A stretch of DNA of 64,000 nt from Virgibacillus doumboii. Lineage in GTDB: Bacteria; Bacillota; Bacilli; Bacillales; Amphibacillaceae. Below are positions 57,546 through 64,000 of the stretch, in pieces (positions within the stretch are counted from its first letter, which is position 1; every line of letters starts with the position of its first letter). The notes below the pieces were generated by a model. That model was given only the letters and a program-made list of their open reading frames with translations. It made no database searches and was not told the DNA's origin. The stretch covers positions 1,488,001 through 1,552,000 of the forward strand of contig NZ_CADCWQ010000001.1 in assembly GCF_902806455.1 (NCBI RefSeq), given 5' to 3'. A program made the position numbers and the translations under genes.

Positions 57546-57770
57546 ATCAAAACGTGCGAGCAAGCCATCAAAACGTGCGAGCAAGCCATCAAAACGTGCG
57601 AGCAAGCCATCAAAACGTGCGAGCAAGCCATCAAAACGTGCGAGCAAGCCATCAAAACGTGCGAGCAAGCCATCAAAACGTGCGAGCAAGCCATCAAAAC
57701 GTGCGAGCAAGCCATCAAAACGTGCGAGCAAGCCATCAAAACGTGCGAGCAAGCCATCAAAACGTGCGAG
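57546..57770. repeat. 21-bp minisatellite, 10 identical units plus a partial unit
   Basis: The unit TCAAAACGTGCGAGCAAGCC plus A is repeated ten times without a visible change (57547-57756), then 14 nt of an eleventh. Because 21 is a multiple of three, several frames on both strands stay open and translate as SKRASKP or similar repeats. None has a ribosome-binding site, so I treat it as non-coding. It lies between the tRNA cluster and sodA. Confidence 0.93.
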
Positions 57771-57929
57771 TACATATTAATAGGTTTAGCCGCTGTCGAT
57801 CTGAAACGTTCTAGCGAAAATGATAATAATGTGACCTTGTTTTTCCCTTAATGTTTTACATATTTCAATTCGGGAATTTAACCACTAGGGCTATTTACAT
57901 TATTATCACAGTATGAATATGCATATAAT
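57771..57929 (+). other. Intergenic stretch before the sodA promoter
   Basis: A/T-rich sequence with no gene I can support; nothing recognisable apart from short T-runs. Confidence 0.6.
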
Positions 57930-57958
57930 TTGCAAGTGTCTTATAGCTCTGATAATCT
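57930..57958 (+). promoter_or_regulatory. Sigma-A promoter of sodA
   Basis: TTGCAA (57930-57935), 17-bp spacer, TAATCT (57953-57958), 64 bp before sodA. The leader then contains a perfect 9-bp stem ATTAAAAGG / CCTTTTAAT (57962-57970, 57984-57992) with no T-run after it, perhaps an mRNA-stabilising hairpin. Confidence 0.6.
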
Positions 57959-58021
57959 TGTATTAAAAGGGTGAATTTTCAATCCTTTTAATAACATAAT
58001 TATTAAGGGAGGAACTTAAAA

Positions 58022-58633
58022 ATGGCAAAATTTGAACTACCAGAACTACCATACGCTTACGATGCTTTAGAACCTACAATTGACAAAGAAACAATGAACA
58101 TTCACCATACAAAGCATCATAATACTTATGTTACAAAATTAAATGGTGCATTGGAAGGACAGGCAGACCTTCAGGACAAATCACTTGAAGATCTTGTCAG
58201 CAACCTTGATGCAGTACCTGAAAATATCCGTACCGCTGTTCGTAACAATGGTGGCGGACATGTAAACCACAGCTTGTTCTGGAAGGTAATGTCACCAAAT
58301 GGCGGTGGCGAACCATCAGGCGAATTAGCAGATAAAATTAACAATAAGTTCGGCAGCTTTGACAAGTTCAAAGAAGAATTTGAAGCAGCTGCAAAAGGCC
58401 GCTTCGGTTCCGGCTGGGCTTGGTTAGTTGTAAATAATGGTGAAGTTGAAGTTATGAGTACACCGAACCAGGATTCACCATTAATGGAAGGAAAAACTCC
58501 ACTATTGGGTCTTGATGTTTGGGAGCATGCTTACTACCTGAAATATCAAAACAAACGCCCTGATTATGTTGCTGCATTCTGGAATGTAGTGAATTGGGAT
58601 GAAGTAGCTAAAAACTATAATAACGCTAAGTAA
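58022..58633 (+). CDS. sodA: Superoxide dismutase (Mn/Fe)
   Basis: Converts superoxide to peroxide and oxygen. The 203-aa protein has all metal ligands: His in [12 protein letters not shown] (about 28), His in [10 protein letters not shown], and Asp and His in LDVWEHAYY. The [11 protein letters not shown] and [10 protein letters not shown] segments fit the Mn type. GGGAGGAAC precedes the ATG. A strong terminator follows. Its place before yqgE-pbpA-pst matches B. subtilis. Confidence 0.98.
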   Translation: MAKFELPELPYAYDALEPTIDKETMNIHHTKHHNTYVTKLNGALEGQADLQDKSLEDLVSNLDAVPENIRTAVRNNGGGHVNHSLFWKVMSPNGGGEPSGELADKINNKFGSFDKFKEEFEAAAKGRFGSGWAWLVVNNGEVEVMSTPNQDSPLMEGKTPLLGLDVWEHAYYLKYQNKRPDYVAAFWNVVNWDEVAKNYNNAK

Positions 58634-58647
58634 GTTTAGCGGCTATA

Positions 58648-58679
58648 AAGGCACGGGATACAGTTCCCGTGCCTTTTTA
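58648..58679 (+). terminator. Terminator after sodA
   Basis: AAGGCACGGGA and TCCCGTGCCTT form an 11-bp stem followed by TTTAT. Confidence 0.93.
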
Positions 58680-58759
58680 TGCAGACAAAATTTCTCCCGA
58701 TAATTGCATATCTTAAAGCTATTTGCTCACACTATTAACGATAAAAAGGAGCAATAGAT

Positions 58760-60034
58760 ATGCATAAAAGCTTACAATTCTTGGCGGGAAAAGTGGATAT
58801 AAATCGGGATTTAATTTTTTTGCTGATTATAGGAGGGCTCTATTCATTAGGGATTTTCCTGTCCAATACTTTCGTCAATATATACTTATGGAAGCAATCC
58901 GGGGATTACGTTACAATTGCAATGTATAATTTAGGAGTATATTTATTTCAGCCGGCAACATTTATTTTGGCCGGAAAAATTGCTAAGAAAGTTGATCGTG
59001 TTATTGTTCTTCGACTAGGGGTAATATTTTTATCTCTATTTTTTTTGAGTGTACTTATTATAGCTGAAAAGGCATCAACATATAATTTCCTGTTGGGTGC
59101 CATACTGGGAATTGGGTATGGCTTCTATTGGCTTGCATTTAATGTGTTAACATTTGAAATTACGGAACCTGAATCACGTGACTTTTTTAATGGATTTCTC
59201 GGGGTTTTGCAATCATTTGCTGGGATGATCGGGCCGCTGATGGCGGGTACGATAATTGCAAACATGGAAGCAAATATTGGTTATACTACAATTTTCACCA
59301 TATCATTTGGATTATTTATTGGTGCGGTTGCCTGCAGCTTTATCCTGAAACGACGTCAAGCCGAGGGAAGATTTCATTTTAAACGTGTTCTGCAGGAAAA
59401 AGGGCATAATAAAAATTGGAATAAAATACTAATGGCACATGTTGCCCAGGGTTTACGAGAGGGGATTTTCCTGTTTGTCATAGCCATTTGGGTTTTTATC
59501 ACCACTAAGAGTGAATTTGCATTAGGGATGTTCAATTTATTCTTATCGGGGTTATCTTTAGTTTTCTATTTCATTGTAACGAAGTGGATTAAACCATCCT
59601 TGAGAAAAAAAGCAATACTGGCAGGTGGATTAATTTTATATTTTTCTATCTACATCATCTTGTTCAGTATAAGTTATACACAACTTATTATTTATGCAGC
59701 AGTAATAGGTATTGCCTATCCAATTATAACCGTACCGTATGTTTCTTTGACGTATGATGTTATCGGTAAAGCATGGAAAGCAAAGGAATTCCGTGTAGAA
59801 TATATAGTAGTCAGGGAACTATTCGTCAATATTGGAAGAGTAACCTCCATATTAGCTTTCCTGGTTTCCATCACGATTTTCCCTGCTGAAAAGATCATTC
59901 CATTTTTACTTGCAATTTTTGGTTTGGGACATCTGATCATTTATTTCTTTGTAAAAGATATTTATTTAGGCAGTTCGCAAAATAAAGAAGCAATAATAAG
60001 AGAACAGCAAATAACAGATGAAAAAAATCGGTAA
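58760..60034 (+). CDS. yqgE: MFS transporter, YqgE-like
   Basis: A 424-aa protein with about 12 membrane segments and the major-facilitator layout: two six-helix halves split by a basic loop near 195-230 (LKRRQAEGRFHFKRVLQEKG). ILGIGYGFYWLAFNVLTFEI is typical of this uncharacterised group. The substrate is unknown. It lies between sodA and pbpA like yqgE in B. subtilis. AAAAGGAGC precedes the ATG. Confidence 0.85.
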   Translation: MHKSLQFLAGKVDINRDLIFLLIIGGLYSLGIFLSNTFVNIYLWKQSGDYVTIAMYNLGVYLFQPATFILAGKIAKKVDRVIVLRLGVIFLSLFFLSVLIIAEKASTYNFLLGAILGIGYGFYWLAFNVLTFEITEPESRDFFNGFLGVLQSFAGMIGPLMAGTIIANMEANIGYTTIFTISFGLFIGAVACSFILKRRQAEGRFHFKRVLQEKGHNKNWNKILMAHVAQGLREGIFLFVIAIWVFITTKSEFALGMFNLFLSGLSLVFYFIVTKWIKPSLRKKAILAGGLILYFSIYIILFSISYTQLIIYAAVIGIAYPIITVPYVSLTYDVIGKAWKAKEFRVEYIVVRELFVNIGRVTSILAFLVSITIFPAEKIIPFLLAIFGLGHLIIYFFVKDIYLGSSQNKEAIIREQQITDEKNR

Positions 60035-60040
60035 TACCTG

Positions 60041-60069
60041 TTAGAATTTAATAAGATAAATGCTATAAT
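60041..60069 (+). promoter_or_regulatory. Extended -10 promoter of pbpA
   Basis: TGCTATAAT with TATAAT at 60064-60069 and a weak -35 TTAGAA (60041-60046) at 17 bp, 34 bp before the pbpA start. Confidence 0.55.
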
Positions 60070-60103
60070 AGGTACAACGATTTTATTTTTGAGGGGAAAA
60101 AAT

Positions 60104-62185
60104 ATGGTTGAAAAAAAGAAGAAAAAGAGAAAAGCTCAACTTCCCTTTCGCTTGAATATACTTTTCTTTATAGTCTTTTTGTTGTTTTCGGTTCTGATTC
60201 TCCAGTTAGGTGTCGTCCAAATATTGAATGGGGAAGAATTTCAGGCGGAAATCAATCGGACAGATAAAGATTATACAGAAAAGCCGGTACCACGGGGGAA
60301 AATTTATGATCGGAATCATAATCTGATTGTTGATAATAACCCGCAGTATTCCATTACCTACACACCGGCAAAAGGGACACAGGCGAAAGAAAGGCTTGAT
60401 GTAGCGGAGAAGCTGTCTGAATATATTTCAATGGATCCTGGAAAAGACGGAGATTACAATGTCACAGAACGTAATAAAAAAGAGTATTGGTATTTAAAAA
60501 ATACGGAAGAAGCTAAGGATCGTCTAACCGCCAAAGAGATTGAAGAGATGGAAACAAGTGAAGAATACAGTACGATTCTTGAACGTATCAAAAAAGAAGA
60601 AATTGATAATTTTACTGATCACCAGCTTGAGGTAATGGCTATTAAAAAAGAAATGGATAAAGCAATGACATTAACACCACAAGTTATTAAAAGCGAAGAC
60701 GTAAGCCCTAAGGAATTTGCGCGGGTAGCTGAACACTTGAGTGTATTAGATGGGGTTAATGCAACTACCGATTGGGATCGTGAAAAAACGTATGAAGATA
60801 CATTCAGTAATTTTATCGGAACAATTACCTCGGAATCACAGGGGATTTTGGCTGAAAAAGAGGAATATTATTTAACCAGAGGCTATAAACGAAATGACCG
60901 TGTTGGCAGAAGCGGAATGGAAGAGCAATATGAATCCGTTTTACGGGGCCGCAAGGAAAAAATTGAATATACCACGAATAAAAACGGTAAGGTAATTGAC
61001 TCGGAAGTAGTAGTCGAAGGTCAGCGTGGTAAAGATTTAGTTCTGACAGTTGATATGGAACTTCAAAAAGAGCTGAATAAAATATTGCGCAGGGAATTAA
61101 AGACTGCCATTGAAAAATTTCCATATCAAAACCAACACATGAAAGATGCAATGGCAGTGGTAATGAACCCGCAAACTGGTGAAATATTGGCTGCGGCAGG
61201 ACAGCACTATGACCGGAAGAATGATGAATTTCAAAACGCCGGTCTTAAAACCCTTTATGCTGCTCATGAACCGGGGTCTTCGGTCAAGGGTGCGACTGTT
61301 CTTGCTGGGTATGAATCAGGGGTTATCGAACCCGGTCAAAGCTTTGTTGATGCGCCGATTAATATTAAAAGTACACCTGAAAAAAGTTCATATCGGAATT
61401 TGGGCATAGTAGACGATCTTGATGCATTGAGATTGTCATCCAACGTTTACATGTTTTATATTGCGATGCGCATGGGTGGCGATTTCAATTATCAGCCGAA
61501 TCAGCCGTTAAACTTTGATGTTGCTGCATTCCAGGAAATGCGTAACTATTACAGTCAGTTTGGCCTTGGTGTACCAACAGGTGTCGATTTCCCATACGAA
61601 TCAGTTGGTTTTGAAGGTGATGACCCGCTTGCAGGTAACCTGCTTGACTTAGCTATTGGACAGTATGACACGTATACAACGATGCAACTGGCACAATATG
61701 TATCAACCATTGCCAACGATGGATACCGTGTCCGCCCGCATTTTCTGAAACAAATCAGAATGCCGGTACCGCATGAAGAAGGGCTTGGTCCGGTATTTAG
61801 AAGCTACGAGACCGAATTCCTGAACCGGCTCGAAATGGATAAGCATCTAATCGAGCGCGTACAGGAAGGCTTCCGTCAGGTATTTCAGGAACCGGGTGGA
61901 ACTGCTGAGTATTATTTTGGAAACAAACCATATGAAGCTGCCGGAAAAACCGGTACTGCTCAAAAAGCAGTTTATAAAAAAGGTGTAAAATATGATACGC
62001 AAAATTTGACGTTAGTTGGTTATGCACCGTACGACAATCCTGAGGTGGCATTTGCTGTCGTTGTACCACATACAGGAATTGTTAATGGTCAGCATCCAAT
62101 CAACCATAAAATCGGGCAGGGAATTTTGGATACGTACTTTGAATTAAAAAAGGAAAGAGGCCAATCCTCACAAGATAGCGAATAA
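60104..62185 (+). CDS. pbpA: Penicillin-binding protein, class B transpeptidase
   Basis: Cross-links peptidoglycan of the lateral wall (PBP2A of B. subtilis). The 693-aa protein has a short basic N-terminus, one membrane helix (about 17-38), a dimerisation domain (PRGKIYDRNHNLIVDNNPQY) and a transpeptidase domain. The active-site motifs are SSVK (in EPGSSVKGAT), SSN (in LSSNVYMFY) and KTGTAQ. ATG 60104 follows GAGGGGAA; ATG 60089 in frame lies before that site. A terminator follows. Confidence 0.94.
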   Translation: MVEKKKKKRKAQLPFRLNILFFIVFLLFSVLILQLGVVQILNGEEFQAEINRTDKDYTEKPVPRGKIYDRNHNLIVDNNPQYSITYTPAKGTQAKERLDVAEKLSEYISMDPGKDGDYNVTERNKKEYWYLKNTEEAKDRLTAKEIEEMETSEEYSTILERIKKEEIDNFTDHQLEVMAIKKEMDKAMTLTPQVIKSEDVSPKEFARVAEHLSVLDGVNATTDWDREKTYEDTFSNFIGTITSESQGILAEKEEYYLTRGYKRNDRVGRSGMEEQYESVLRGRKEKIEYTTNKNGKVIDSEVVVEGQRGKDLVLTVDMELQKELNKILRRELKTAIEKFPYQNQHMKDAMAVVMNPQTGEILAAAGQHYDRKNDEFQNAGLKTLYAAHEPGSSVKGATVLAGYESGVIEPGQSFVDAPINIKSTPEKSSYRNLGIVDDLDALRLSSNVYMFYIAMRMGGDFNYQPNQPLNFDVAAFQEMRNYYSQFGLGVPTGVDFPYESVGFEGDDPLAGNLLDLAIGQYDTYTTMQLAQYVSTIANDGYRVRPHFLKQIRMPVPHEEGLGPVFRSYETEFLNRLEMDKHLIERVQEGFRQVFQEPGGTAEYYFGNKPYEAAGKTGTAQKAVYKKGVKYDTQNLTLVGYAPYDNPEVAFAVVVPHTGIVNGQHPINHKIGQGILDTYFELKKERGQSSQDSE

Positions 62186-62203
62186 ATAACACTTTAGCTA
62201 ATG

Positions 62204-62238
62204 ACCTGAACCTCCATTATCCGGGGTTCAGGTTTTTA
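62204..62238 (+). terminator. Terminator after pbpA
   Basis: ACCTGAACC (62204-62212) and GGTTCAGGT (62224-62232) form a 9-bp stem followed by TTTTAT. R8 begins 5 bp later. Confidence 0.9.
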
Positions 62239-62242
62239 TCTT

Positions 62243-62836
62243 GGCTATTTTCGTATAGATAGTTTTTTTGACACAAAAGATATATAATGCGACGTAACTG
62301 CTGAAATGTTTTCTATAAGTCTCACTCCTCACCCCACCGTCCGGGATCGCTCCGAGCGGATGTTTTCCATATCGGGGTACCAAGACGACATCTGCTCAAA
62401 AAGTTCATTTTCGCAGTGTCTTCTCAGCCGCCGGCACGGCCTCAGCCTCCGTTGCGAAAACCACTCTGAGGGGTCTTCGGACTTGTGCTGGGACTGCGAT
62501 TACTCCTCCCACAGAAAACCTTTGTTCCCGCAGGAGTCACCGCCCTCCGCTCACCCGGACTAGTGAAGTGGTATCATGTGTTTTCAATCACGATTACTAC
62601 TCCAACCGAAAGTTCATAAACGTAGAACCAGCAGAGGAAATATGCTGAGACTCCTGTGGGATGAAAGGCCTAGATGAGACCGCTGAATGCGTACGCACGA
62701 AGGGGGCTCAACAGCCGCCCACGGAAAGCGAAGTGTATTTCCGCAGCGGTGTTATAGCACTCATTTTTTAAAAAAAATTACGTCGCATTTTATAACTGCT
62801 ACGGGATAAAATGCTGCAAAATCCACTAAAGCAGCC
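62243..62836. repeat. Mosaic interspersed repeat R8 (frame type I, long form)
   Basis: About 594 bp between pbpA and pstS. Left end GGCTATTTTCGTATAGATAG, then TATATAATGCGACGTAAC; right end has ATTACGTCGCATTTTATAAC (about 62777) and closes at AAAGCAGCC. The first core is strongly diverged but keeps the hairpin module (about 62372-62427). The second core runs from CAGAGGAAATATGC to TATTTCCGCAGCGG and is the CCTGTGGGA / GCCCACGG subtype. Palindromic element P2 follows 15 bp later. Confidence 0.87.
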
Positions 62837-62851
62837 TTCACCTTTCACATA

Positions 62852-62932
62852 TATAATCGTTTCCCGAGTTAAAAAGGTGGCATGAAAAAATATATTTTTC
62901 ATGCCACTTTTTTACGTTCTGGCTCGATTATA
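62852..62932. repeat. Palindromic element P2 (81 bp)
   Basis: Second copy of the element at 13097. Outer arms TATAATCG (62852-62859) and CGATTATA (62925-62932), inner arms AAAAGGTGGCATGAAAAA and TTTTTCATGCCACTTTTT. Here the inner hairpin is longer and nearly perfect. Confidence 0.72.
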
Positions 62933-62970
62933 GTAGTAAGCAAATAACTTTTTTCAATTAATCTAGTAAA

Positions 62971-63009
62971 TTTACGTAATATTTACAATCAATTAATAGG
63001 GTGTTAATA
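62971..63009 (+). promoter_or_regulatory. Four PhoP-box repeats before pstS
   Basis: TTTACG (62971-62976), TTTACA (62982-62987), TTAATA (62993-62998) and TTAATA (63004-63009) are each separated by exactly 5 bp, the spacing of Bacillus PhoP binding sites (TTAACA-like repeats every 11 bp). A -10 TATGAT at 63019-63024 follows without a good -35, as expected for an activated promoter. Confidence 0.82.
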
Positions 63010-63089
63010 CTAATGTTTTATGATGTATTTGCAGGGAAGGAAATACAGAATCCTTTCCAGACAAACTACCACATTTAGGGGGCTTACAA

Positions 63090-64000
63090 ATGAAGTCAAA
63101 GTTTTTATTAACACTTGCAATGTCACTGCTCTTATTTTTCCTGGCAGCTTGTGGCAATGGAGATGGAAGCGAAAGCACATCTGGATCAGGATCTGACGGT
63201 GGTGAAGGAAATGGAGAAGGTGAAGAAACTTCAACAGAAGTAACAGAAGTTATGGTTGATGGATCATCTACAGTATTCCCGATTATGGAAGCTGTTGCCG
63301 AGGAATATCAAAAAGAAAATCCGGATGCCCGGGTTAATATTGGTACATCTGGAAGCGGCGGCGGTTTTGAAAAATTTGCTGCAGGTGAAACACACATCTC
63401 AAACGCTTCTCGTCCGATAAAAGCGGAAGAAAAACAAGCACTTGAAGAAGCTGGTATTGAGTATACAGAATTTGAAGTAGCGCTTGATGGCCTATCTATT
63501 GTTGTTAATAAAGAAAATGACTGGGTTGACCAGTTAACAGTTGACGAACTCAAAAAAATGTGGTCTGAGGGTGGCGGCGTAACTACCTGGGCTGATGTAC
63601 GCGAAGGATGGCCAGAGGAAGAAATTAAGTTCTTCAGTCCTGGGGCAGATTCCGGTACATTCGATTATTTCAGCGAAGTTGTATTTGGTGAAGATGCGGA
63701 AATACGTAAGGATGCGTCTTTATCAGAGGACGACAATGTTCTGGTTCAGGGTGTAATGGGTTCTAAAAATGCCATCAGTTACTTTGGATATGCGTATTAT
63801 CTTGAAAATAAGGACAATTTAAAAGTAGTTCCGATTGTAAACAGTGATGGAGAACCGGTAAAACCCACCCAGGAAACGATCCAATCCGGCGACTATAATC
63901 CGTTTTCAAGACCATTATTCATCTATGTGAAAAATGAAGCAATGCAAAATGAGTCTGTAAATAACTTCACAAAGTATGCACTTGAAAATGCCGGAGAAAT
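63090..64000 (+). CDS. pstS: Phosphate-binding lipoprotein PstS (partial, 3' end outside)
   Basis: Captures phosphate for the PstSCAB ABC importer. The first 303 residues are visible and the frame stays open to the window edge. The lipoprotein signal MKSKFLLTLAMSLLLFFLAA is followed directly by the lipobox Cys (LAAC), then an acidic Gly/Ser/Glu linker. Phosphate-binding blocks are VDGSSTVFPIMEAVAEEY, GTSGSGGGFEKFAAGE, SRPIK and PGADSGTFDYFSE. ATG 63090 follows TTAGGGGGC. PhoP boxes upstream imply induction under phosphate limitation. Confidence 0.97.
   Translation, partial: MKSKFLLTLAMSLLLFFLAACGNGDGSESTSGSGSDGGEGNGEGEETSTEVTEVMVDGSSTVFPIMEAVAEEYQKENPDARVNIGTSGSGGGFEKFAAGETHISNASRPIKAEEKQALEEAGIEYTEFEVALDGLSIVVNKENDWVDQLTVDELKKMWSEGGGVTTWADVREGWPEEEIKFFSPGADSGTFDYFSEVVFGEDAEIRKDASLSEDDNVLVQGVMGSKNAISYFGYAYYLENKDNLKVVPIVNSDGEPVKPTQETIQSGDYNPFSRPLFIYVKNEAMQNESVNNFTKYALENAGE

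Noticed and set aside
57546..57770. CRISPR array
   Set aside because: The 21-bp units are contiguous and identical with no variable spacers, and no cas genes are near.

Overview
The window is a low-GC Gram-positive chromosome segment from an endospore-forming member of the Bacillaceae. Gene order follows the Bacillus subtilis yqeH-to-pstS region almost gene for gene. Protein sequence and repeat content look more like the halotolerant Virgibacillus/Oceanobacillus/Lentibacillus group, but that placement is inference. Spore genes (gpr, spoIIP, yqfC, yqfD) confirm a spore former. No prophage, transposase, CRISPR array or defence island was found.

Layout: 1-3553 is the yqeH tail and aroE-yqeI-nadD-yqeK-rsfS-yqeM (shikimate pathway, NAD synthesis, ribosome silencing). 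3697-7208 holds the DNA-uptake genes comEA, comEB and comEC. 7306-12607 holds yqzM(-), holA, rpsT(-), gpr, spoIIP and a yqxA-like gene. 13340-16388 holds lepA and hemW. 16424-24813 is the CIRCE-controlled hrcA-grpE-dnaK-dnaJ operon followed by prmA-rsmE-mtaB. 24922-32608 holds deoC, rpsU, yqeY, yqeZ-floA, yqfC-yqfD and phoH. 32672-43211 holds pgpH-ybeY-dgkA, era, yqzL, recO, T-box-controlled glyQS, and ccpN-ppsR. 43859-46825 is dnaG-sigA. 46927-52188 holds cccA, trmK, yqfO, cshB and nfo. 52455-56255 holds yqfT(-), yqfX, yqfZ(-), an nfeD-like gene and a Na/Pi cotransporter. 56560-57431 is a tRNA cluster. 58022-62185 holds sodA, an MFS gene and pbpA. 63090 to the end is the start of pstS, preceded by four PhoP-box repeats.

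The part least explained by known genes is a family of eight GC-rich mosaic repeats (R1-R8, about 245-610 bp each, roughly 3.6 kb in total) placed between operons. They share a nested inverted-repeat core with compensatory base changes between copies, a separately inserted hairpin module of about 63 bp, and two unrelated kinds of outer end. This looks like a structured RNA or hairpin-based mobile repeat. Further oddities are a pair of about 82-bp palindromic elements, decayed tRNA-Phe 5' copies, and a 21-bp minisatellite with 10 identical units upstream of sodA.

Several genes expected from the B. subtilis order are absent at their usual places: cdd between dgkA and era, where R5 lies; ispG between yqfX and yqfZ; and a yqeW-type transporter after mtaB. 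Starts were chosen from Shine-Dalgarno spacing and from remembered family N-termini; no alignment or database search was possible.
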